Assembly: GCA_963716925.1 (NCBI GenBank)
Contig: CAVQUX010000010.1
Coordinates: 434,001 to 498,000 of the forward strand
Direction of reading: 5' to 3'
DNA length: 64,000 nucleotides
From: DAISKN01 sp963716925
GTDB lineage: Bacteria > Acidobacteriota > Vicinamibacteria > Marinacidobacterales > SMYC01
Positions 8,275-15,186 of this stretch are shown here, piece after piece. Made by a program: the position numbers and the translations under genes. Below the pieces are notes generated by a model, which saw nothing but the letters and a program-made list of their open reading frames with translations, did no database searches and was not told the origin of the DNA. Within the stretch, counting starts at the first letter, position 1, and every line of letters starts with the position of its first letter.

Positions 8275-9054
8275 TCAGTGGAAGTACACGGCCATGCCGG
8301 GCTGCAGGTTCTCGCGGATGGCCTCGAGGTCCGGAGCCTCCGCCCGGACGCTGCCGGGCAGGACATAGCTCACGTCGCTCAGGGGCCCCACGGCGGGCCG
8401 CGAGTAGAGAACGGCGCCGCTGTCGAGGAAGATAGCCAGCGGACCCAAAGCGCCAGGAATCCGTCTGTCGTCCGGCACCGACCACCCGCGGTCGACGTAC
8501 ACCCATTCCGGCACCTCCCAGAGATACGAACCATCCACTACCCGCGCGACCGAACGCTTTCCAAGCGGCGGGGCCAGGAGCACGGCGTCGGGTGGCGCGC
8601 CTACGGTTGCCTCCCGACCCAGGCGAACCCGCATCTCGCGGAGCCGTGCCCCATGGCGCTCGAGGTACAGCAGACCGTTCTCCGTGTCCACGGCCAGATG
8701 CAGGTCCGCGTCGCCGAGCGCCTGCCGGCGCGCCAGCTCGACGGCGATGGCCAGGCGGTTTTCCTCCGAGGCAGCGATGGCGTCGACTCGGTCGCTCTCG
8801 GATTCCGTCATGGAAGCGCGCATGCGCATGAGCTCGCGACCGTACTGCACGCGCTTGTACGCGAGGACGACGTCCGTCAAGAGGAGGACGGCGATGCCCA
8901 GAACGATACCGGTGACGATACGCGGGTAGGCGGCTCTCAGCTCGCGCCAGCGCGGCCCCATTCTACGAGGACGGCGATCCTGTTCCCCACCGCCGTCCAC
9001 GCGCGGTCCGACGCGCACGATTACGCCCTTCCACCGCTCTGTACCTACCGCCAC
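8275..9054 (-). CDS. Membrane protein resembling an inactive L,D-transpeptidase
   Basis: 259 residues from a GTG; an ATG at 8961 (MGPRWRELRAAYP) is an equally good start and leaves the anchor (VTGIVLGIAVLLLTDVVLAY) near the N-terminus. The layout copies the neighbouring L,D-transpeptidase: anchor, helical linker, then LYLERHGARLREM matching LWYKQHGAILFSA, VPEWVYVDRGW matching PPDWHYVEQS, and an end PGMAVYFH matching VGTPVYIY. The catalytic SHGCVR is replaced by LPGSVR (S235 in place of Cys). I infer a pseudoenzyme, perhaps a partner or regulator of the active enzyme. Confidence 0.7.
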   Translation of the reverse strand: MAVGTERWKGVIVRVGPRVDGGGEQDRRPRRMGPRWRELRAAYPRIVTGIVLGIAVLLLTDVVLAYKRVQYGRELMRMRASMTESESDRVDAIAASEENRLAIAVELARRQALGDADLHLAVDTENGLLYLERHGARLREMRVRLGREATVGAPPDAVLLAPPLGKRSVARVVDGSYLWEVPEWVYVDRGWSVPDDRRIPGALGPLAIFLDSGAVLYSRPAVGPLSDVSYVLPGSVRAEAPDLEAIRENLQPGMAVYFH

Positions 9055-10577
9055 GAGCTCGACATCGAGCTCGTCTCGGTTCCGCGGTGGGCCGCGTCAT
9101 CGTTGACGCTCAGCGTCCGCAGCATGTGCGTGAAGGTCCGCGCCATCGAGTCGTAGCCGCTGCCGGGGACGATGCACAGGGCGTAGATCACATGGCCATC
9201 GGAGAGGCCCCGGGTCACGACCGTCACTTTCTCCTCCTGCCCCGTGACCGGCGAGCGTCCGGTGAGCACCACCGAATAGGACGAAGCTCCGTCGATCTGC
9301 TCTCGTCGTGCGGATCCGTTCTCGGCGTTGAGGTACGTGTTGGAGCGGATGATCGTGCCGACGAGGTCGTCGGTAGCCTCGGCCAGACTCCCCCGCCACT
9401 GGTCCCTGTCCTCCGGGGGCACGTAGTTGCGCTCGATGCTCCCCGGATCCGCCTCGAAGGGCGCGTAGTGGTTGACGATGACCCCGTAGAGCATGGCCTG
9501 TTGGCCATTGCGCGTCTCGACGACGCCCCCGTCGGGCGCCAAGGAAACGGCCTGTCCAGACTCGGAGGCATATGCCCGCCAGTTCTCCGGGTACTCGATG
9601 GTGAAGAAGCCGTTGCGCTGCTCGAACCTCTGGAACCGCGAGGACGGCTCGTCCACCCGCACGTCATATCGACCACTGTCCGGGTTGTCGCGGCTGTCCT
9701 GGCTCCGTGGCTCCTCCCCGCGCTGCGCGACCTGCGAGGGAGCGGGAGAGAGTCCACGGAGGTCTGCTCTCATGCGGTCGAAGCCGCCCACGTCGGACGA
9801 CCGCGCCAACTGCAGGCTCCCGGCCTGGTCCCGGATGCGTGCTTCCCGATCGGCGGATGGTGGATGGTCGCTGAAGAGCCGCTGCAGCTTGCCGGGATCA
9901 CGTCCCTGCTCTCTGCGAAGGAGCTCGAAGAAGTCGGCCATGGCCACGGGGTTGTAGCCCGCTGCGGCCATGATCTCCGCGCCGAGCTGGTCGGCCTGGT
10001 ACTCGGCGTCGCGGCCGAACTTGAGGAAGACCGTGTTCAACCCCAGGCCGCCAATCGCGTTCACGATCGTCGCCGTGTTACCGCCGTTCTTCCCCAAGAG
10101 GCCGCCCAGTATCCCGAGGCCGGCCTGGCTGAGATAGGCCTTCGAGGCCTGGTGGGTTCCGTGCCGGAGGGCCACATGGGACATCTCGTGGGCCAGAACA
10201 CCGGCCAGCTCCGCCTCGTTTCGCGCCGCCTCGAACAGGCCGCGATTCACGTACATCGGACCGCCGGGGAGCGAGAAGGCGTTGATCTCGGAGGCGTTCA
10301 CGGCCTTGATCGCGTAAGGATAACGCGCGCCCGGAGCCTGGGCCGCCAACTTGCCGATGATCTCGTTGAGATAACGGTCCACGTTCCGATCGCGCAGCAA
10401 CGGGAGTTGCTTCTCGGCCTCGACCGCGGACTGACGCCCGATCTCGATATCCTGCTCCACGCTGAAGAGGTTGAAGCCAGGTGTCGGGCGATCCGTTGAT
10501 GCCTGAGCCACGAAAGGCGAACAAAGTACGAGAGCACTCGCCAGCAGGACCGACGGCGCTTGAAATCTTCTCTTCAT
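9045..10577 (-). CDS. M48-family periplasmic metalloprotease (BepA/YfgC-like) with C-terminal extension
   Basis: 510 residues. A signal peptide covers about 1-26. The M48 domain shows H130-E-M-S-H134 and the third zinc ligand in FGRDAEYQADQLG (E192). NAFSLPGGPMYVNRGL before the HEMSH helix is typical of BepA/LoiP-type proteases, which act on misassembled outer-membrane proteins. The C-terminal ~190 residues form a separate domain (FFTIEYPENWRAYAS onwards) that I do not recognise. AAGGAG lies five bases upstream of the ATG. It is the first gene of a likely three-gene operon. Confidence 0.9.
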   Translation of the reverse strand: MKRRFQAPSVLLASALVLCSPFVAQASTDRPTPGFNLFSVEQDIEIGRQSAVEAEKQLPLLRDRNVDRYLNEIIGKLAAQAPGARYPYAIKAVNASEINAFSLPGGPMYVNRGLFEAARNEAELAGVLAHEMSHVALRHGTHQASKAYLSQAGLGILGGLLGKNGGNTATIVNAIGGLGLNTVFLKFGRDAEYQADQLGAEIMAAAGYNPVAMADFFELLRREQGRDPGKLQRLFSDHPPSADREARIRDQAGSLQLARSSDVGGFDRMRADLRGLSPAPSQVAQRGEEPRSQDSRDNPDSGRYDVRVDEPSSRFQRFEQRNGFFTIEYPENWRAYASESGQAVSLAPDGGVVETRNGQQAMLYGVIVNHYAPFEADPGSIERNYVPPEDRDQWRGSLAEATDDLVGTIIRSNTYLNAENGSARREQIDGASSYSVVLTGRSPVTGQEEKVTVVTRGLSDGHVIYALCIVPGSGYDSMARTFTHMLRTLSVNDDAAHRGTETSSMSSSWR

Positions 10578-10645
10578 GCTGTCTCCTTCGACGGTGGCCC
10601 GGCCAGCTCGCGCGTCCTCCGGGTGACCTCGTCAATCACTGAAGA

Positions 10646-10661
10646 AGCAACCCCCGTGCCA
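10646..10661 (-). promoter_or_regulatory. Sigma-54-type promoter for the M48 / L,D-transpeptidase operon
   Basis: On the minus strand the bases read TGGCACGGGGGTTGCT, a full match to the sigma-54 consensus TGGCAC-N5-TTGCW with GG and GC exactly ten bases apart. The -12 GC is 70 bases upstream of the protease start codon. The gap 10578-10918 holds this site, the divergent site at 10826 and nothing else I can recognise. Confidence 0.7.
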
Positions 10662-10825
10662 CCGTGGTAACCGCCCTCCGCGATGCGCATCCTCTGAAAC
10701 GCTTGGCGCCTCGGACGAGCAGGCGGTCAGATAACCGGAGGAGAACGAAGGAACAATCTACAATCAGGGTCCTTCAGAGACCGAAAGCGCTGCTCTTTTC
10801 GCTCGATTTCCGTGCGCGGCCTGGA

Positions 10826-10841
10826 TGGCCCTGATCTTGCT
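10826..10841 (+). promoter_or_regulatory. Sigma-54-type promoter for the YtxH gene
   Basis: TGGCCCTGATCTTGCT: GG and GC are ten bases apart, with the TTGCT -12 element. The -12 GC is 79 bases upstream of the ATG at 10919. It is divergent from the site at 10646, with 164 bases between the two elements, room enough for shared activator sites. Confidence 0.6.
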
Positions 10842-10918
10842 CTTACATGGAGACGAGGACGAGCCGCCGATTCGGGCGGGTCGTCGGTCACCAACGTTCA
10901 AGAACCGAGGAGGTTCCT

Positions 10919-11188
10919 ATGAATGACTGCACCTACTCCACCCGGATGCTCTGTTTTCTCGCCGGCGGTCTCGCCGGCGTCACCGCCACCCTGCTCCTGG
11001 CTCCGCAGTCGGGCAAGGCGACGCGGGAAACCATGCGGCGAACGCTCCGTGAAGGCGTCGACTCCGCCCGTACGCTGAAGGACCAGGTCATCCGTCGAGG
11101 CGAGGAAGTCCGGGACGAAGCCACACATCGCGTGACAGCGGCGGCCTCCGCTCTCGCCGGCAACGGCGCCAACGACGCCTCCGTTTGA
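10919..11188 (+). CDS. YtxH-domain small membrane protein
   Basis: 89 residues. A single glycine-rich membrane segment, FLAGGLAGVTATLLLAP, is followed by QSGKATRETMRRTL and an amphipathic, Arg/Glu-rich helix. This is the pattern of YtxH proteins, which are stress-induced in other bacteria, although their biochemical role is unclear. GAGGAGG precedes the ATG at good spacing. Start upstream at 10847 is rejected because it lacks such a site. Single-gene unit behind a sigma-54-type promoter. Confidence 0.8.
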   Translation: MNDCTYSTRMLCFLAGGLAGVTATLLLAPQSGKATRETMRRTLREGVDSARTLKDQVIRRGEEVRDEATHRVTAAASALAGNGANDASV

Positions 11189-11209
11189 ACGGCGACCCCG
11201 TCGGAGTTC

Positions 11210-11530
11210 CTAGATCACACTCGCAATGATGTTGATGCTGAGTGCGAGCACGGCGATGTTGAACAGGAACGCGAGAACGCCATGGATCATCGTCAACCGC
11301 CGCATGCTGCGCGAGGCGACCGCGACGTCCGACACCTGTGAGGTCATCCCGACGACGAACGCGTAGTACGCGAAATCCATGTAGTCGGGCTCGCGGCCGC
11401 CCGGGAACTCGAGAGAGGCGGTGGCCGCGGGCTCACCGTGCGGGCCGGCGTAGTAGCGATGGGCGTAGTGGAACGCGAACACCGTCTGGATCAGCAGCCA
11501 CGACGAGACCAGCGCCGTAATGGTCAGCAG
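11210..11530 (-). CDS. DUF1345 membrane protein, C-terminal part (frameshifted)
   Basis: In this frame the protein continues LLTITALVSSWLLIQTVFAF, HYAHRYYAG, FPGGREPDYMDFAYYAFVVGM and QVSDVAVASRSMRRL. These are the most conserved stretches of DUF1345 membrane proteins. The N-terminal part is in another frame (11524-11883); one base is missing around 11528-11532, where the homologous text would read HLLLTIT. Function of the family is unknown. Confidence 0.6.
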   Translation of the reverse strand: MLTITALVSSWLLIQTVFAFHYAHRYYAGPHGEPAATASLEFPGGREPDYMDFAYYAFVVGMTSQVSDVAVASRSMRRLTMIHGVLAFLFNIAVLALSINIIASVI

Positions 11531-11883
11531 AGGTGCCAGGTCCGGGCCCAGAACGGGAGGTCCCGGATGGTGCCGGCGACGAAGCCGATGGCGACGATGC
11601 TGGCGCAAGCCGCACCCACGACGAACAGGAATATCACGTAGCCGCTCTGATCCTGGCTCAGCGCGTGGTCGCGGGTGCCTCGGGCGTCGCTCCGCCCGAT
11701 GAGAATCCACGCAAGGCACAGGTAGGCCAACGTGCCGACGTCCCAGCTGGCGACGGCGCGCGTGTGCCAGGAGATCGAGTCCGGTTGTACTGCGAACGCG
11801 ACGACCGCGACGACCAGCGCCGTTCCCAGGCGACGCTTCGCGCCGAAGCGAGCGATCCAGGCCGTGTCCCGCGGGTCACCCAT
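11524..11883 (-). CDS. DUF1345 membrane protein, N-terminal part (frameshifted)
   Basis: Starts MGDPRDTAWIARFGAKRR and carries three predicted membrane segments (ALVVAVVAFAV; VGTLAYLCLAWILIG; IFLFVVGAACASIVAIGFV). It ends at a premature TGA just after DLPFWARTWHL, where one base appears to be missing; homologous sequence continues in the next frame. No good ribosome binding site is seen before the ATG at 11883. The gap 11884-12275 upstream holds only the divergent sigma-54-type site at 12104. Confidence 0.55.
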   Translation of the reverse strand: MGDPRDTAWIARFGAKRRLGTALVVAVVAFAVQPDSISWHTRAVASWDVGTLAYLCLAWILIGRSDARGTRDHALSQDQSGYVIFLFVVGAACASIVAIGFVAGTIRDLPFWARTWHLC

Positions 11884-12103
11884 GTCTGTGCCGTTCGCGG
11901 CGATGGTGCTGCCGCAGAGCGCAAGCGTACACTGCCCCGGCCCCAGGGCGGAAGAGACGACCGTCCCGCCTCGCCCTCTCGTCGCCAGCATCGGCAAAAC
12001 ATGTTGTTAGCCGATTGTAGAGTCTACCTGCGAGCGTCGATGACGCTCCCCTTCCCCCGCGACGAAAGGGCCGCTCCGCCGCATCCGTTCACGATCCGGC
12101 ACT

Positions 12104-12119
12104 TGGCACGGCGTTTGCC
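12104..12119 (+). promoter_or_regulatory. Sigma-54-type promoter for the Gly-zipper exported protein
   Basis: TGGCACGGCGTTTGCC matches the consensus TGGCAC-N5-TTGC with correct ten-base spacing. The -12 GC is 159 bases upstream of the start codon at 12276, implying a leader of roughly 145 bases. Confidence 0.6.
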
Positions 12120-12275
12120 GTACACAACACCGGTGCCCGAACGAAATTCACGAGAGTGGCACCGTGGCACAGACAAAGAGCCAGTGTCATGAAGTTGACC
12201 GACAGCGCCAAAGAGAGCGCTGGCGAGGTTCATCGCTGGCATCTGGCGCCTGTCAAGGAAGGAAAGGGAAACGTT

Positions 12276-14213
12276 ATGACGAAATTAGGACCAATAGTCG
12301 CCCTCACGGCCGTGCTCGCGCTTGCGAGCGGCATTGCGGGCGTGGCGGCGCAGCAACCAACCCGGACGAGCGACGAACAAGTGAAGGCACTGTTGAGTCG
12401 CATCGACGAACGCACGGATACCTTCCGCTCCAGCTTCGATCGAGCGATCGATCGCAACCCGATCAATGGCACCCGGGCGGAAGAGCAGATCAATCAGTCG
12501 GTGAAGGATTTCGCGGAGGCCGCCGAGCGCCTGCACGATCGCGTCAACGATCGCCGAGCGGGTACTGCCGACGTCGAAGAAGTGCTGAACCGCGCCTTGC
12601 TCGTCGACGGTTTCATGATGCGCAACCAGCTGGACGCTCAGGCCGAGAGTGATTGGCACGCTCTGCGGGGAGACCTGGAACAGCTCGCCCGTGTCTATGG
12701 CGTAGCCGAGAGCTGGACGTTCTCGGGGAATACGACCGCTCGCGTCGACGACAAAGAGGTCGAGCAACTGCTGAAACGAATCGAGCAGGGAGCCGATCAG
12801 TTTCGCAAGAGTCTCGACAAGGCCCTCGACGAGAGTACGATTGACGACTCGACGGCGGAAGACAATATCAATCAGTTCGTCACGGAGTTCGCGGAGACGA
12901 CCGACCACCTGAGCGATCACTTCGGACGCAACCAGGTCATCACCAGCGACGTCCAAGTTGTCCTGCAGCGCGGCGTGAGCATCGACAGCTTCATGCAGCG
13001 CCACCGGCTCAGCGAGCAAGCGGAAAATGACTGGGTAGCGTTGCGCCGCGATCTAGACAACTTGGCGAGCGCGTATCACGTTGCGTGGAATTGGAGCGAT
13101 CCCCGGTACACGCCACAGGGGCCCGGCACCGGACTCTATCATCGCCTGACCGGCACCTATCGACTGGAGAGCAACCGGGGCGACGATCCGCGTCAGGCCG
13201 CGGAAAACGCCTCACGCGCGGTGCCGGCCGACCGGCGGGAACGTGCCTACCAAGGCCTCATGGATCGGCTGGAGTCTCCGGATGTGATTGCCATCGATCG
13301 CGACGAAGATCGCGTCACCATGGCCTCATCGCTAGCACCGCAGGTCAGCTTCGAAGCCGACGGCCGAGTTCGCACGGAAAGGGAGTCTGACGGGAGTACG
13401 ATCGAGACCCGCGCCGCCTTCTATGGCGACCAGTTGGTGGTTGCGACCACCGGAAATCGAGGGAATGACTTCAAAGTCACCTTCGAGCCGATGGACGACG
13501 GCCGCACTCTGCGGCTGACGCGCCATATCTATGATGCCGAGCTCTCTCGGCCGGTCACCGTTCAGAGCTTCTACCAGAGGTCATCGGACGCGGCCCAGTG
13601 GGACCTTTATACCGGCATGCAGGGATATCCATCCGACACCACCTCGTCAGCGGGCCAGGCGCTCGTGCCCAATGGGACGCGGCTGGTAGCGACACTGAAC
13701 GATCCGTTGAGCGCGGAGAACGCCCGTGAAGGTGACCGCTTTACGCTGACCATCCAAAGTCCATCGCAATACCAGGATGCGGTCATCGGGGGTCTCGTCA
13801 CCGGGGTGAACGTTTCGGGGCGCTTCAGCGGCCGCTCGGACCTGTCACTCGCGTTCCAGACGATTCGTCTGCGCAACGGGAGCAACCAGGATTTCGGCGG
13901 GGCGATCGAGAATGTACGCACGCCGGATGGTGAGACGATCGCCGTCAACGACCAGGGTACGGTCGAGCAAGACAGCCGAACCGAGGAAGCGGTCCAACGG
14001 GGCGCCATCGGCGCCGCTATCGGCGCGGTCATCGGTGCCATCTCCGGTGGCGGGAAAGGCGCCGCGATCGGGGCGGTGATCGGCGCGGGCGGGGGCGCAG
14101 GCACCGTCATCCTTCAAGGCCGCGACCGCCTCGAGCTGCCGCGCGGTACGGAACTGACGATCGTCTCCGGCGCACCAGGGAGCTGGAGAGCGACAACCGA
14201 TCTGGGTCGGTGA
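12276..14213 (+). CDS. Exported protein with duplicated helical domain, beta-rich middle and glycine zipper
   Basis: 645 residues; the start after AAGGAAGGAAAGGG gives a signal peptide ending VAAQQP. Residues ~27-150 and ~160-280 are an internal duplication: DEQVKALLSRIDERTDTFRS against DKEVEQLLKRIEQGADQFRK, VLNRALLVDGFMMRNQL against VLQRGVSIDSFMQRHRL, and DWHALRGDLEQLARVYGVA against DWVALRRDLDNLASAYHVA. A beta-rich region follows (LYHRLTGTYRLES...). Near the C-terminus AIGAAIGAVIGAISGGGKG is a glycine zipper, as in membrane-inserting envelope proteins. No named family recognised; probably periplasmic or outer-membrane associated. Confidence 0.75.
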   Translation: MTKLGPIVALTAVLALASGIAGVAAQQPTRTSDEQVKALLSRIDERTDTFRSSFDRAIDRNPINGTRAEEQINQSVKDFAEAAERLHDRVNDRRAGTADVEEVLNRALLVDGFMMRNQLDAQAESDWHALRGDLEQLARVYGVAESWTFSGNTTARVDDKEVEQLLKRIEQGADQFRKSLDKALDESTIDDSTAEDNINQFVTEFAETTDHLSDHFGRNQVITSDVQVVLQRGVSIDSFMQRHRLSEQAENDWVALRRDLDNLASAYHVAWNWSDPRYTPQGPGTGLYHRLTGTYRLESNRGDDPRQAAENASRAVPADRRERAYQGLMDRLESPDVIAIDRDEDRVTMASSLAPQVSFEADGRVRTERESDGSTIETRAAFYGDQLVVATTGNRGNDFKVTFEPMDDGRTLRLTRHIYDAELSRPVTVQSFYQRSSDAAQWDLYTGMQGYPSDTTSSAGQALVPNGTRLVATLNDPLSAENAREGDRFTLTIQSPSQYQDAVIGGLVTGVNVSGRFSGRSDLSLAFQTIRLRNGSNQDFGGAIENVRTPDGETIAVNDQGTVEQDSRTEEAVQRGAIGAAIGAVIGAISGGGKGAAIGAVIGAGGGAGTVILQGRDRLELPRGTELTIVSGAPGSWRATTDLGR

Positions 14214-14252
14214 GCTCCGATCGCCCTCGAAACCTCGTAGTACGCGAGGATC

Positions 14253-14310
14253 GGGGAGCAGCCTTCGGCACGGTCCGCCGCACGGCGACCGGCGCTGGAG
14301 GCTGCTCCTC
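14253..14310 (+). terminator. Inverted repeat downstream of the Gly-zipper gene
   Basis: GGGGAGCAGCCT (14253-14264) pairs with AGGCTGCTCCTC (14299-14310), ten perfect pairs plus a G-T and a G-C, around a 34-base loop. No T-tract follows, so intrinsic termination is only a possibility. The rest of the gap 14214-14621 shows no gene, only the promoter at 14534. Confidence 0.35.
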
Positions 14311-14533
14311 GTGCGCTGGGGGTGACACGCGATCGATCCTCCGCGAATTCTTTGACCTCCTTTCGATGCTTCCGTAGTTGGATTGAAGGCCACGGTCGAA
14401 ACGGTAAACGGAATCTTCATCACTGCGGGAGAACTCGCCGTCACTGCGCAAGAAAACCCGCCTCCCTGAGAACGAGCCCGATTCGAAACCGCGCCAAATG
14501 CCTCCTGGGCCCTCAGCCCCACGCCGTCTGGGA

Positions 14534-14549
14534 TGGCTCAGGTTTTGCT
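14534..14549 (+). promoter_or_regulatory. Sigma-54-type promoter for the first GlsB/YeaQ gene
   Basis: TGGCTCAGGTTTTGCT has GG and GC ten bases apart and a perfect TTGCT. The -12 GC is 74 bases upstream of the ATG at 14622, the same distance as at the paralogous gene at 24362. Confidence 0.65.
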
Positions 14550-14621
14550 CTTCGATCCGTGAGCGGCCACGGCAACTGAGACAGATACGGCCATCGGTGT
14601 CGCGGTCGCGAGGAGGAAATC

Positions 14622-14903
14622 ATGGACTTAGCATCGACCAACATAATCGTTACCCTCATCATCGGGGGCATCATCGGATGGCTGGCGAGCATTCTGATGC
14701 GGGCCAATGCCCAAATGGGAATCATCGCCAACATTATCGTCGGCATCATCGGGTCGTTTCTCGGCGTCTACGTCGCGAGTGCCCTGGGCTTGAGGACCTA
14801 TGGGGTGGCTGCATCCTGGATCGTCGCGGTTCTCGGTGCGGCGCTCCTCATCTGGATTCTGAGGGTGCTGGGTGTCTTCTCCGGTTTGACCTCATCGCGT
14901 TAG
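14622..14903 (+). CDS. GlsB/YeaQ/YmgE-family (transglycosylase-associated) small membrane protein
   Basis: 93 residues with three membrane segments. IIVTLIIGGIIGWLASILM, NIIVGIIGSFLGVYVAS and SWIVAVLGAALLIWILRVLG are the family signature. Members are stress-linked inner-membrane proteins of unknown mechanism. GAGGAGG lies before the ATG. It is a close paralogue of the gene at 24362, and both have sigma-54-type promoters at the same distance. Confidence 0.87.
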   Translation: MDLASTNIIVTLIIGGIIGWLASILMRANAQMGIIANIIVGIIGSFLGVYVASALGLRTYGVAASWIVAVLGAALLIWILRVLGVFSGLTSSR

Positions 14904-14979
14904 ACGTAGGCTCTTCGCGACTTCGGGATCGTCATGGGTTCGCAGCTATAGCCGGTGCCGCTGCCAAAGGAGGTTGGAA

Positions 14980-15186
14980 ATGAGAATGCTGGCGATAGTG
15001 CTCCTGATCGCCGGGGCTCTGGCCCTCGCGTACGGAGGATTCAGTTACACGAGCGAAACCCACGAGGCGAAGCTTGGCCCCGTGGAGATCGCCATCAGCG
15101 AGAAAGAACGGGTCAACATCCCGGTGTGGGCAGGGGTGGCCCTGTTGGTGGTGGGAGGTGGACTTCTGCTCAGCGGGAAGAAGTAG
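14980..15186 (+). CDS. Small two-TM membrane protein (DUF3185-like)
   Basis: 68 residues: membrane segment AIVLLIAGALALAYGGFSYT, a short extracytoplasmic stretch LGPVEIAISEKERVNIPV, and a second segment GVALLVVGGGLLLSG ending in KK. The ATG at 14980 is six bases after AAAGGAGG; the TTG at 14974 is too close. The layout (TM, LGP...EKE...P, TM) resembles small uncharacterised membrane proteins seen beside stress genes. It has no promoter of its own that I can see and probably follows the GlsB gene 76 bases upstream. Its end overlaps the end of the convergent AsmA-like gene. Confidence 0.68.
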   Translation: MRMLAIVLLIAGALALAYGGFSYTSETHEAKLGPVEIAISEKERVNIPVWAGVALLVVGGGLLLSGKK

